A stretch of 46,402 nucleotides of DNA from Lachnoclostridium sp. UBA3262 (GCA_002362575.1 DEUM01000034.1:1-46402), one strand, 5' to 3'; numbered from the stretch's first letter, positions 24,572 to 33,951 are shown. Numbers and translations: made by a program. Notes: generated by a model not told the origin, from the sequence alone.

Positions 24572-25298
24572 TTTTCTCTTTCATTCTTTTCAGTTTCTCA
24601 TCTACTATTTTCCATTCCCTATCACTTTTGTTTCGTTTAATCAAAAGGAGAATCGAAATTACAATACATATCACAGAAAGAACACTGCTTCCAGCGAAAC
24701 TGTCCATCTGCAAACATAAAGGCGGAATAATCAAAACAATTCCTATTATCAACAGTATTTTACTCCCTATATGTAAACGGTTACTTAAATCGCTTAACCG
24801 CCCACTCTCAGAAAGAAGTGAATCAAATTCTTTTTGAAACTTCTGTTCTTCCTCTAGTTGTCGTTCAAGCACTCTCTCTGCCATCTCTTTGCAGCATCTT
24901 TGATACTCCTGCCATGTTTCATTTACTTCTATTCTAACGGCTTCTGGCGCGACATTCTGCGCATGCCTCACGTTGCTCTCACTTTTTCCATGATGATCTA
25001 CATCTTGAAATTCATGGGTAGCCGCACGAGCCATTCCCCACCATCCGCGATAATCATTAGGAAATTCGTTGGCAATCTGTTCAAATATTGTATAAGCTTT
25101 TTCAAAATCCTGATGAACGGTAAGGAATGTCTCCGCGCTATTTAGTTTTTCTTCCATAGATTGTCCATTATGAACATGCACCTCAGGATTACTAATCATA
25201 AAGGATGTTCCACAATATTGGCATACTGCTTCCTTCTTCTTCTCATCCACCATTAACTCACCGCCACACTCCGGGCATCTTTTACTTACTAAAGGCAT
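24567..25298 (-). CDS. Zinc-ribbon membrane protein
   Basis: 243 residues. N-terminal zinc ribbon with C-P-E-C-G (residues 8-11) and C-Q-Y-C-G (26-29). A helical, TPR-like segment follows (F-E-K-A-Y-T-I-F-E-Q-I-A, Y-R-G-W-W-G-M-A-R-A), then a coiled coil (~140-175), two hydrophobic helices (~180-220) and a basic tail. No signal peptide, so the ribbon is probably cytoplasmic. Similar ribbons occur in kinases and sensors of these bacteria; the kinase of this locus also has one. Function unknown. It is exactly bounded by the direct repeats. Confidence 0.8.
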   Translation of the reverse strand: MPLVSKRCPECGGELMVDEKKKEAVCQYCGTSFMISNPEVHVHNGQSMEEKLNSAETFLTVHQDFEKAYTIFEQIANEFPNDYRGWWGMARAATHEFQDVDHHGKSESNVRHAQNVAPEAVRIEVNETWQEYQRCCKEMAERVLERQLEEEQKFQKEFDSLLSESGRLSDLSNRLHIGSKILLIIGIVLIIPPLCLQMDSFAGSSVLSVICIVISILLLIKRNKSDREWKIVDEKLKRMKEKK

Positions 25299-25299
25299 T

Positions 25300-25348
25300 T
25301 TTCTCCTCCTGGATTTCGAATCACTTTTTGATTTTAATCTTCTTTACT
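25300..25348. repeat. Direct repeat, copy 2 (partner 24523-24571)
   Basis: Covers the last codons of the DUF6273-Fn3 gene (V-K-K-I-K-I-K-K-stop) and the ribosome site of the zinc-ribbon gene. In this copy the tail is in frame, so it is the likely source of copy 1. Confidence 0.8.
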
Positions 25349-26502
25349 CCGCTCCACTTGCCATATACTTTCTTCTTGCCATTCAGCTTATATGCACGGA
25401 CACGGAAATAATAGGTCTTTTTCTTTTTCAGTTTCTTTACGGTAAATTTTGTTTCTGTTGTAAGCTTACTCTTTTTCTTTTTTAACTTTTTGTTTGAAGC
25501 GTATTGAATCTGATAGCCCTTTGCTCCAGAATCCTTTTTCCAAGTCAATGTAACTGATTTTTTCTTTTTGTTTTTGGCGGTAAACTTTGTTACTTTGCCC
25601 GGTGCTGAAATTTTTGTCGGCTTGGCAACCGATTTGGGCTGTGAGGTTTGAGTTGGCTTTACGGTTGTAGTCGGCTTATAAGGTATGACCGATTCTTTTC
25701 CGTCCGAACTCACTGTACCAGCTTTACTCCACTTGTTAGATGACAGATTCAAATGCAGAGCAGGACGGATGGCAATACTAGAGTTGTCATTAGCAAGAAT
25801 ATATCCTGCAACGCAACCGCCATAATACACATTTTCTGCATAATATGGAAAGATACCCGGCGACCGAAGCCACCACCAGCCGTTACCACTATACTCGTCA
25901 CTTTCATTCGTCCATGCGCCCTGCTCTTTAACATACTCTGTATTTTTTGCTTCCCTTGTCTCAGAATCATCATAATTAGATGAAAATCCATACAAAGAAT
26001 TCGTTGCCTCCTGAATAGAAAGCAGATACACTTTATCATTTGTATTATTTCCGCCTTCCGTACCACGATCTGGATTGTCCTCATTTACTACCAAGGTTAT
26101 TTTTATGGCACTTTTCTCATCACTTGAAAATGTAGCGTTATAAAAATCATTATTCAGCCATTTCCGCAGAGTACACGTTTCCCATGTGACATAGTCAAAT
26201 TCTGCTGTATTATACGGCTGGCAGTCCAGATTCTTATCCGCCAAAAGAAAGGCATCATCCCCATTTACAGACAGCACTCTCCATTTAATCGGTTCTTTTG
26301 TCATTCTATTGCTTTGGTAATAGTTTCCAAAGTAAATACAATCCCATGTACTTACTCCATTTTTGTTCGTGCGCGGGTTACTAATGCCATAGCCTGCTGC
26401 CCTTACAGGCTGCACCAGTGTTCCCTGCAATGGAATAATCGAAACCAGCATTACCAAACTAAGGCATAGCGCCATTAGCTTTCTCCTCTTTTTCGTTGTC
26501 AT
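25321..26502 (-). CDS. Secreted DUF6273 and fibronectin type III protein
   Basis: 393 residues from the ATG at 26502 (AAGGAGG ten bases upstream). Signal peptide to about residue 36 (P-V-R-A-A). Residues ~40-265 are a DUF6273-type module: Y-F-G-N-Y-Y-Q-S, I-K-W-R-V-L-S-V-N-G-D-D-A-F-L-L-A-D, W-L-R-S-P-G, R-P-A-L-H-L-N-L. A Thr/Pro/Lys linker follows, then a Lys-rich Fn3 domain (~300-393; V-T-L-T-W-K-K, Y-Q-I-Q-Y, Y-Y-F-R-V-R-A-Y). Paralogous in its module to the large protein upstream. Separated from it by a terminator, so it probably has its own promoter; I see no strong one. Confidence 0.88.
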   Translation of the reverse strand: MTTKKRRKLMALCLSLVMLVSIIPLQGTLVQPVRAAGYGISNPRTNKNGVSTWDCIYFGNYYQSNRMTKEPIKWRVLSVNGDDAFLLADKNLDCQPYNTAEFDYVTWETCTLRKWLNNDFYNATFSSDEKSAIKITLVVNEDNPDRGTEGGNNTNDKVYLLSIQEATNSLYGFSSNYDDSETREAKNTEYVKEQGAWTNESDEYSGNGWWWLRSPGIFPYYAENVYYGGCVAGYILANDNSSIAIRPALHLNLSSNKWSKAGTVSSDGKESVIPYKPTTTVKPTQTSQPKSVAKPTKISAPGKVTKFTAKNKKKKSVTLTWKKDSGAKGYQIQYASNKKLKKKKSKLTTETKFTVKKLKKKKTYYFRVRAYKLNGKKKVYGKWSGVKKIKIKK

Positions 26503-26591
26503 AATAATTTCCTCCTTATTGCGTTTTATCTTCCTCATGATATAATAACAAAATCACTCCCGAAAAATCTTTCCGTTTTTTTCACTTTTAC

Positions 26592-26623
26592 CAAAAAAGA
26601 AGCAGAGACATCCTCTCTGCTTC
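26592..26623 (-). terminator. Intrinsic terminator after the BspA-like gene
   Basis: GAAGCAGAGA and TCTCTGCTTC form a perfect 10-bp stem with a 5-base loop and TTTTTT on the minus strand. It splits the locus into two transcription units. Confidence 0.92.
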
Positions 26624-26674
26624 CGCAATACTACGGTTTTCCGTATATCCACTATGCAATTTTTTATCTGTATT

Positions 26675-29600
26675 TTATGTTACAATTTTCTTTGTTTTAG
26701 AGTATCTGCTGTAAATTTTCTTTTTCTTTTTTATGTTATATGTTCTAACTTTAATTCTGATTTTTTGTTTTCTCTTAAAATATCTTATCTTGAATCTTCT
26801 CTTATGCTTTTTAATCAGAATCTTCTTAGATGATATTTTTTTAAAAGGCTTTTTCCCTACTTTTACATAAACCTGAATATATTTTCCCTTATATTTCTTT
26901 AGATTTACCTGTAAGTAACGAACCCCTGCCTTCTTTTTCTTTTTTAGTGTAATTACCGGTCTTACCGAAAGATATTTCCTTTTCTTCTTTACCTTTTGGG
27001 AAATCACCGGCTTTTTCGTATGTTTAGGATTTGATGTAACCTTCGGTGTCAGCCTTGACGCCGGGCTTGGACTTGGCGTTACCCTCGGTGTCGAGCTTGG
27101 ACTCGGACTTGGGCTCGGACTTGGTGTCGGCGTCGTTATTACCCCCAACGAGTTTACCGTGCCTGCTTTGCCCCACCCCCCAGATGACAAGTTCAAATGC
27201 AAAGCGGGGCGGACAGTACATCCGTCGTAGTTGAGGTTAGCAGCAATACCGGAACTGAACACGTAACCGTTATCATTGATAACTGCCGCACTACTTGTAT
27301 TGCAGCCCGGCGACCGAAGCCACCAGCGATGAACACTTTTGGTTCTAGCTGCCACGTACTCCGTATTTACGCTCACCCTTGTCTTTGACGTATCATCATC
27401 CGATGAGAAACCATATAAGGGATTCATTACTTCCCCGATGGAAAGCAGATACACTTTATCGTTTGTATTATTCCCGCCCACTGTGCCATGCTTCGGGTTA
27501 TCTTCGTTGACTACCGTAGTTGTCTTAATCGCTGCCTGCTCGGAAGCACTAAAAGCGTTATCTAGAAAATTGTCACTTATATAATCTTTCTCGCACACGT
27601 TGGAGGACGCCCCATAGCCATTCAGCCAACTCCGCATGGTACAGGTTTCCCATGTAGCAACGTATCTATCGTTATAATTTTTTACATCTACGTTCATATC
27701 TGCCAGCAGAAATGCGTCATCCCCATCCACAGACAGAACCCGCCATTTGATAGGCTGCCTGACGTCGTTTTTGTCGGCTTTCTCATCTCCATTCGTATCG
27801 CTCTGCCAGTAGTTTCCAAAGTAAACACAGTCCCACGTGACCACACCGTCACGATCCGTGCGGGGATTGCTCAGCACGCCTGCTGGTTTGCCTGGCGTCG
27901 GGCTTGACGTTCCTTCTGACTCGAACGTTGGCGTCGGACTCGGCGTTACTTCCGGCTCTGGTGTTATCGTCGGACTTGGGCTCGGGCTTGGCGTTACTTC
28001 TGGCTCTGGCGTTGGCGTCGGACTCGGGCTTGGTGTTATCTTCGGTGTCGGACTCGGGCCTGTTATGTCTTCCCCGGGCTTTCCATCTGTCACCACATGG
28101 ACACCTGTCAGATACCCGCATGTTTCACACCGCCTGCCCTCCAGTGACCGTCCTTCATATGTACTAATCACATAATCGGATAAATGATGTTCTCCTTTAC
28201 AATAGGATGAAAAGGTATAGCCCTTATTTTCAAATAAAGTTTTCATATCCTCATCGCCATATACTGTCAATTTATCCTTATCGAAGTCTGCGTATATTCT
28301 GCTTATAGAAGATATAGAGGAAACATATAGAGACTGCAGTTTACCGACCGAACTCCCTATATCGATATCTGTTACCCCTGCCGGAAAATATAGAAAAGCG
28401 AGATTAAAACAGCCATCACATATGCTTGTCACACCGTTCTGTAGGTCTGCAACCTTTGGCATATATACAGCTTCCAGTCGCACGCACTGTGAAAAAACAA
28501 GGCTTCCTGCAAAACGAAGACGGTTGCCGCATGCCACCCACCGCAGCTGGGAACATCCCGTAAAAGCATAGTTCTCGATATTGGTTACATGAGAGGCGTC
28601 CATAGTAGTAATCTTGCTTTTTGAAAAGGCATATTTTTCGATTTCCACATCATGCTCCGGCAATGTAACCTCTGACAAATTTGAATAGTAAAACGCCTTT
28701 TCCCCAAGCGTATGAACGGAGGATGGAATTTCATAACTCCCTGTTCTGATTGGCGGGAAATAGCATATACGCGTCTTTTGTTTATTAAACAGTATACCAT
28801 TGTCCCCACAGTAACTTGTATTATTTTCATCAACGGATATCGTTTCCAAATTTGTACACGCAGAAAACGTATCCTTGTATATATTATCTACCCATTCTCC
28901 AATCGTGACCTGCTTAGCTTCCTCTCCCACTGCGTTTATATCTATAGACTTTACCGGATACATCTTACCGTCCTTTTTTACAAAATCCGGAATAATCACA
29001 TGTTCCGCATGACAGGCCTCTGCTGCTCCACTGCCTGCTGTCGCATGCTCATATTGGTCGGTTCCACTCCTTGCTTCATATAAAACATAAGTAATCCCCT
29101 GTGCATCTTTATTATTCTCATCCAACTCATAAACCAAGTCCTCTGCTCTCTCCAGTTCTTCTGTCTCATCTCCCCAAAGATAGGAAACATTTTTTACCGT
29201 CCCACACACATCGCAGATATCGCCCTTAATGTGTACCGTATCATCCTCCCAGTAAGTCCCATTTTCCCAGTGATGCTCGGATGCCTCATGGGCGACAAAC
29301 TTTTTCCCCTTTTTTTCTGCAAAAGTTTCCGCAGCGCTCCCCTTTGAACCGTAAATCGCGCCATTCCACTCAGCTATATGAACTCCAATCATAAATTCAG
29401 TTACTGACGGTGGAATATACAGTTTGCGTACCTTATTATCTGTCATAATATTTTCATTTATCTTCGTAACACCATCCAAAATAGCAACCTTCTCTAAATT
29501 AAATTGATACATATTTGACGAACTGTAGGCGCTTCCTTCATAAATAATGCAGTTATTTTCAGATGAAAACACTTCACTCTCTGCGTTAGGGTAAGCACCC

Positions 29601-30478
29601 GGAATTCCCTTACCTCCGAAAGGAATCCACCCCACTTTCAGACCTACAGTGTAAAATGCTTGTCTATCCACTTCCACATTTGGTCTAAAACGAACATACT
29701 TGAGAGATTGGCAAAAATCAAAGACATGTTGCTCAATATGTCTGCAGCTTCGCAAATCGGCTTTTTTTAAATATTTACAGGAAGCAAAAGCAAACGACTC
29801 AATATAAACAATATGCGACAAATCTACATCCGTTAAATTAACAGACGCAAACGCATAGTTACCGATTACCTTTACACTCTCTGGAAGTTCAATCGGTCCT
29901 GTCACCATCTTCTTCGGAGGAAATCGGAACAGCTTGGTTTTATTTTTGTCATACAAAACACCATCCTCCGCTGTAAAGTATGGATTCTCCTCTGCAACCT
30001 GAATTTCCTGTAACTCCATTTCCTCACAGAAATAATCGACTTCTTTTACCCCGGCACCCAAAAATAATTTCTTACAGCTTGAAGCACCAAGCGAACGAAA
30101 TGCAAATTTTTCCACCGTATCGGATACATGCAACGACGTTATCAGCTCACAGTTCGCAAAAGCATCAAAAACAACTTCCTTCACCGCATACCGGACTCCA
30201 TCTTTTTCCACGTAATCCGGTATCCGTATCTCGCCTTCATCAAGAATTTCCTGTCCTGTTGCTTTTGCCGTCATGAACTTTGTATCTAGTTTATATATGA
30301 CACCCTGCTTATCCTTATTATTGGCATCCAAAGAATAGACTTCCGGTTCCTGTTCCGATGTTGCCTGAACATTTTCCGTGTCAGCCATGGAAGGGACAGG
30401 CGGAAGCCCCGCCCCCAGTGATATTATCATGGCGGCAGCCAGAACATATGCCAGTCTTTTCCTGTTTCTCTTTTTCAT
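26675..30478 (-). CDS. Large secreted BspA-like LRR / DUF6273 protein
   Basis: 1267 residues. Signal peptide 1-32 (P-S-M-A-D). Two BspA-type (LRR_5) blocks, ~60-400 and ~470-790. Both have the set I-P-D-x-V-x-K-D-G, V-x-x-x-A-F and a Y-x-D-x-x-x-L-F/I-x-F-P-P pattern, and each ends with a Cys-containing segment (C-D-V-C-G, C-E-T-C-G). A Thr/Ser/Pro/Glu repeat linker (~810-880) is next, then a DUF6273 module (~885-1110; W-W-L-R-S-P-G, V-R-P-A-L-H-L-N-L) with an inserted D-T-N-G-D-E-K-A-D loop, a second Ser/Pro linker, and a ~95-residue tail extremely rich in Lys. BspA-like proteins are surface adhesins. The start overlaps the stop of the upstream gene by four bases. Confidence 0.88.
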   Translation of the reverse strand: MKKRNRKRLAYVLAAAMIISLGAGLPPVPSMADTENVQATSEQEPEVYSLDANNKDKQGVIYKLDTKFMTAKATGQEILDEGEIRIPDYVEKDGVRYAVKEVVFDAFANCELITSLHVSDTVEKFAFRSLGASSCKKLFLGAGVKEVDYFCEEMELQEIQVAEENPYFTAEDGVLYDKNKTKLFRFPPKKMVTGPIELPESVKVIGNYAFASVNLTDVDLSHIVYIESFAFASCKYLKKADLRSCRHIEQHVFDFCQSLKYVRFRPNVEVDRQAFYTVGLKVGWIPFGGKGIPGAYPNAESEVFSSENNCIIYEGSAYSSSNMYQFNLEKVAILDGVTKINENIMTDNKVRKLYIPPSVTEFMIGVHIAEWNGAIYGSKGSAAETFAEKKGKKFVAHEASEHHWENGTYWEDDTVHIKGDICDVCGTVKNVSYLWGDETEELERAEDLVYELDENNKDAQGITYVLYEARSGTDQYEHATAGSGAAEACHAEHVIIPDFVKKDGKMYPVKSIDINAVGEEAKQVTIGEWVDNIYKDTFSACTNLETISVDENNTSYCGDNGILFNKQKTRICYFPPIRTGSYEIPSSVHTLGEKAFYYSNLSEVTLPEHDVEIEKYAFSKSKITTMDASHVTNIENYAFTGCSQLRWVACGNRLRFAGSLVFSQCVRLEAVYMPKVADLQNGVTSICDGCFNLAFLYFPAGVTDIDIGSSVGKLQSLYVSSISSISRIYADFDKDKLTVYGDEDMKTLFENKGYTFSSYCKGEHHLSDYVISTYEGRSLEGRRCETCGYLTGVHVVTDGKPGEDITGPSPTPKITPSPSPTPTPEPEVTPSPSPSPTITPEPEVTPSPTPTFESEGTSSPTPGKPAGVLSNPRTDRDGVVTWDCVYFGNYWQSDTNGDEKADKNDVRQPIKWRVLSVDGDDAFLLADMNVDVKNYNDRYVATWETCTMRSWLNGYGASSNVCEKDYISDNFLDNAFSASEQAAIKTTTVVNEDNPKHGTVGGNNTNDKVYLLSIGEVMNPLYGFSSDDDTSKTRVSVNTEYVAARTKSVHRWWLRSPGCNTSSAAVINDNGYVFSSGIAANLNYDGCTVRPALHLNLSSGGWGKAGTVNSLGVITTPTPSPSPSPSPSSTPRVTPSPSPASRLTPKVTSNPKHTKKPVISQKVKKKRKYLSVRPVITLKKKKKAGVRYLQVNLKKYKGKYIQVYVKVGKKPFKKISSKKILIKKHKRRFKIRYFKRKQKIRIKVRTYNIKKKKKIYSRYSKTKKIVT

Positions 30479-31902
30479 TGTCCGCCTCCTCGTTTACTGT
30501 ATACACTAAGGACGTCGTTAAAGCTATACATTTCTTTGTCTGCATAGCATGCAAGCAGGATTGTATCCAACTCATACTCCTCACTGAGTTCCATCATATT
30601 ACAGGCATTTAATGTCGTGTTTGCCATCTCGCAGAACATTTTTTTCGCAATGTCCTTCTGATAATCTCCTGCATGTTCCTTGAAATACTGTTGCTGTGCT
30701 GCCGTGTGAATAAGGGGCAGCAGGTCTCCCCTTTGAACGGTAAGACATCGCCGCCCATTATCCTGATACGCTTTATCTAGTATCTGTTTTCCCTCTGCTA
30801 CAGTTTCAACATGCAATGGCTCCGGAACGATATCCGCAATCAGTGTCTTTCCCCACTCCGGACAGGGTTCATCTTCCGACAATTCCGAAAGCTTCCTCCT
30901 TGCCTGTGCAATACGGATAGACAGTTCCCGATGCTCCGGCATATGAAACAGGTCTGACAGGTATTTTTCAGACATCGTTTTTACGGAATCGTTAGGTATT
31001 CTCTCTATACCCTCATTTTCTTCATTGTCTGTTTCTCCCGGTGCGAATACCTCCGACAACAGGCGGATATTCGTAAACTTGTCCGAATATACATCTTTTG
31101 CCAGTTCCATAATTATATTTCCCATAGATTCTGACACATTATAGAAAAAAGAACTGTCATAATTTTTAACAAATTTTTCAATACTTTCTCTTGTATTGGG
31201 ATGAACAATATCTTCTCTTTCCGAACACCACTTTTCATACCCTGCCTCGCGGAGCAAATCATTCAGACGTTTCTTTTCCTCCTCCCGGATTCCCTTGATA
31301 ATATTATTCTTATATGTCTCAAGATACGTCAGCGCTGTCTGGCTATACCCTTTAAACCATTCTGCCCTGTCAATCATCCAAAGCAAAAAATCGTTCGACT
31401 CCATGTGTTTATTTATCTCAAACTGTTTCTGAAGCTCTCTGGTGCTATGTGTCTTTGACGTTGTATAATCGACATCCAGATTTTTTTCGAACCGCTGCGC
31501 CATGCGGATACATTCCTCGAAAGTCCTCTTGTTTTCGATTCCATATAGAAATATCAGTTCCTGATAATCATTAATCTGAAAAGATGGTTCTCCTAACCCT
31601 CTTGTTAAATATTCTTCTGTTTCCTCACGGTCTAATTTCATCGCAAAACACATTTCATATACATGTTCTCTAGAAGGCCTCCTGTATTTTCCGTTCATGC
31701 CAAACCAACGGCGCATCGTAGGCATGGAAGCAAAATTTTGTCTTCCGGTTCTTTGGCGGAATTCCCGAAATGCCTGATGGCGAAGTTTCTCTGCTCCCTC
31801 ATCCCCGCCATAGGTATAGCCCATCTTTTCCATAATGAATGAATCAAAACGCAGAAAAGCATGTCTCTTTCTCTCCCGTTCAATATACTCAGCAAATTTC
31901 AT
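30475..31902 (-). CDS. Putative HTH-containing regulatory protein of the kinase locus
   Basis: 475 residues, soluble, no signal or membrane helix. Residues ~50-100 (M-P-T-M-R-R-W-F-G, R-P-S-R-E-H-V-Y-E-M-C-F-A-M, E-E-T-E-E-Y-L) look like the helix-turn-helix of clostridial XRE-like proteins in which a target-recognition helix is followed by R-x-x-A-x-x-L-C-F-A-L-x-L. The rest is helical with no catalytic motif that I recognise. It lies 21 bp after the kinase gene and is translationally coupled to the BspA-like gene. It may link the kinase to gene expression, possibly as its substrate; that is inference. Confidence 0.65.
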   Translation of the reverse strand: MKFAEYIERERKRHAFLRFDSFIMEKMGYTYGGDEGAEKLRHQAFREFRQRTGRQNFASMPTMRRWFGMNGKYRRPSREHVYEMCFAMKLDREETEEYLTRGLGEPSFQINDYQELIFLYGIENKRTFEECIRMAQRFEKNLDVDYTTSKTHSTRELQKQFEINKHMESNDFLLWMIDRAEWFKGYSQTALTYLETYKNNIIKGIREEEKKRLNDLLREAGYEKWCSEREDIVHPNTRESIEKFVKNYDSSFFYNVSESMGNIIMELAKDVYSDKFTNIRLLSEVFAPGETDNEENEGIERIPNDSVKTMSEKYLSDLFHMPEHRELSIRIAQARRKLSELSEDEPCPEWGKTLIADIVPEPLHVETVAEGKQILDKAYQDNGRRCLTVQRGDLLPLIHTAAQQQYFKEHAGDYQKDIAKKMFCEMANTTLNACNMMELSEEYELDTILLACYADKEMYSFNDVLSVYSKRGGGQ

Positions 31903-31923
31903 CCTCTTCTCCTTATATAATCG

Positions 31924-33273
31924 TTATCCTATGGAACCAATAAAATCATCTTCTTCTGTTTTTTTCTTTGTCTTTTTCGGCTTCTTCGTCGGTTTACTTG
32001 TTGCACGAATCTTTGGCGTCTTCGTCGGTTTTTTGGTCGCCTTTCTTTTTGGTGTCGGTTTCGGCGTTGGTTTTTTTGTTCTTTTCTCCTTTTTGGGAGT
32101 CGGAAGCATTTTCACTGTTACGGCAGGGGCCGTTGTTGTTCTAATTATAGCACTGCCGGATGCCATATCTGTATGAACCGGTTTTTCGGATGAAAAATTA
32201 CCTTGCGCTGCTATGACAATAAATAATATCAAAATAGGCACGACTGTAGCCGCTATCCATTTTATCTGCTTTGGAACATCTTTTCTTTCCGTTGTCACCG
32301 ACTCTTTATATAAATCTTCTATCAATTGCTCCGTTCTCTGATAACGTTTTTCTGCCTTGAGCGACAGACCTTTCATAATTGCTTCCTTTGTTTTTAAAGG
32401 CAGCTCTATTTCCTCCATGTCTACAAGAGATGGCAAGGGCTCTCCTGCCATCCTTTCAATAGCATCGGTCGGAATCTTTCCGGTCAGCATATAATACATG
32501 GTCGCACAAATAGAGTAAATATCTGACCATTCTCCCTGACTTCCATGCGCCCGGTATTGTTCCTCCGGTGAAAATCCCCGTTTAAAGAGCACCGTCATGC
32601 TTTTCATTGCCATAATATCACATACCCGCGCCGCTCCAAAATCAATCAATACCAGTTTCCCATCCTCATTGAATAACAGATTATCCGGGCTGATATCCCT
32701 GTGAAGCAATCCTGTCCGGTGAACTTTGGCAAGCGACATCAGCACCGGCTGCATCAGATGAAGAACTTCTCCCGCATTGATTTTCCCTTCTGTCTGGACA
32801 AGCTTTTTAACGCTCTCGCCCGGCACATACTCCATAACTATGTACGCCGTTTTATTTGCATAAAAAAAGTCGCGGACGGAAACTATGCCCTCCCGGCTGC
32901 TAAAACGAGTCAGATACCTCGCCTCCTGAATGAATTTATCCAGTCTTTTCTGATATTCTGCTTCATTCCCTTGTGCATATACGTCTTTATCTGTCCCCCG
33001 GATTATATCTCTGTTTACCAGATCTGCCGGGAAAAACTCTTTAATCGCTACCGGTACTTCAAGGACAAAATCCCATGCCACATATGTAATGCCAAAATTT
33101 CCCTCTCCCAGAACTTTTCCTAACATATACCTTTTTGCCAGTGTTGTACCGGGAAGAAGACAATGTGGAATCGGTTTATACTCCTTTATATTCAAGTGGC
33201 AGTGTGGGCACTCCCCATCTTTATCCAGTGGATGCATACATCCAATACAAACATTGATTCCTTTTATCTTCAT
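31924..33273 (-). CDS. Membrane Ser/Thr protein kinase with N-terminal zinc ribbon
   Basis: 449 residues. Zinc ribbon C9/C12/C22/C25, then a complete Hanks-type kinase: glycine loop G-E-G-N-F-G (56-61), V-A-I-K (Lys78), catalytic H-R-D-I-S-P-D-N (191-198), D-F-G (211-213) and the activation segment G-F-S-P-E-E-Q-Y. A single membrane helix (~340-360) follows. The outside tail of ~90 residues is made of Lys/Pro/Thr repeats and no PASTA domains, so it differs from the usual PrkC. The tail resembles the linkers of the surface proteins downstream. First gene of the kinase-HTH-BspA operon. It probably senses envelope or ligand state and phosphorylates cytoplasmic targets. Confidence 0.92.
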   Translation of the reverse strand: MKIKGINVCIGCMHPLDKDGECPHCHLNIKEYKPIPHCLLPGTTLAKRYMLGKVLGEGNFGITYVAWDFVLEVPVAIKEFFPADLVNRDIIRGTDKDVYAQGNEAEYQKRLDKFIQEARYLTRFSSREGIVSVRDFFYANKTAYIVMEYVPGESVKKLVQTEGKINAGEVLHLMQPVLMSLAKVHRTGLLHRDISPDNLLFNEDGKLVLIDFGAARVCDIMAMKSMTVLFKRGFSPEEQYRAHGSQGEWSDIYSICATMYYMLTGKIPTDAIERMAGEPLPSLVDMEEIELPLKTKEAIMKGLSLKAEKRYQRTEQLIEDLYKESVTTERKDVPKQIKWIAATVVPILILFIVIAAQGNFSSEKPVHTDMASGSAIIRTTTAPAVTVKMLPTPKKEKRTKKPTPKPTPKRKATKKPTKTPKIRATSKPTKKPKKTKKKTEEDDFIGSIG

Positions 33274-33312
33274 CGCTGTTGCTCCTGTTATATTAACGAT
33301 ATCATTTATGAC

Positions 33313-33341
33313 ATTCTATCATTCTTTTTTTATATTTGCAA
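33313..33341 (-). promoter_or_regulatory. Promoter of the kinase operon
   Basis: Minus strand TTGCAA (33341-33336), 17-base spacer, TAGAAT (33318-33313), 40 bases before the kinase ATG. Confidence 0.65.
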
Positions 33342-33378
33342 ATCTTTCCTTCATCAGTGTAAGTATTTGTATTTGTTA

Positions 33379-33844
33379 TTAGTTTAAGCTAGATAAGGAA
33401 CGCATAACTAAATCCACATCCTTATTCTCAAGTTCTTGGATTATATGCAAATATAAACTTTTCCTAATACAAATATTGGTTTATCCTCAGGTAAGTCCTT
33501 GACCAATGTGGGAAACTGAATAATAAGCTGCCAGTCAATTTGAATTTTTCTAATAGAAGATTGATTTTTAGTAGGTAAAAAACCACCATTACCTTTATAA
33601 TCCCAAGTTTTGTTAATCGAAAGAGACTGCTTTGAAAAATCAAAATCGTTTGGTGTAATAGCTAACGCTTCCGAAAAACGCATTCCTGTTTTGGCAACAA
33701 GAAGAATAAACCAATCCCAGTTTATATCTTGACCTAAATTTAATTCGGGCGCCAAACGCTTAATCCAAGAGCGAGTAAGAAGATATTTATCCATTGCGTG
33801 TAATAATCGTAAAATAAATCCGTTTTTTCTATGTTATTCAGCAT
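33379..33844 (-). pseudogene. Tyrosine integrase fossil with several internal deletions
   Basis: Three ordered pieces of one Tn916/ICE-type integrase. (1) From the ATG at 33844 behind AAGGAGG: M-L-N-N-I-E-K-T-D-L-F-Y-D-Y-Y, the SAM-like domain start. (2) In another frame, D-K-Y-L-L-T-R-S-W-I-K-R-L-A-P-E-L running directly into D-I-N-W-D-W-F-I-L-L-V-A-K-T-G-M-R-F-S-E-A-L with the first catalytic Arg, then W-D-Y-K and F-L-P-T-K-N. (3) After another frame change, H-I-I-Q-E-L-E-N-K-D-V-D-L-V-M-R-S-L to a stop at 33379. The segments with H-x-x-R and the nucleophile Tyr are lost. Evidence for a vanished integrative element at this site. Confidence 0.85.
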
Positions 33845-33951
33845 AATGTCCTCCTTATTGTAAAAGTCCACTTACACTGATGAAGATAACACCATAGTTG
33901 GTTCAAAAACAAAAGAGCCAAGAAGAATCCTGACTCTTTTCTTTCAAACTT

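Noticed and set aside
27837..28175. Plus-strand Gly/Leu/Ser-rich frame
   Set aside because: It is the antisense of the Ser/Pro/Glu linker of the BspA-like protein.
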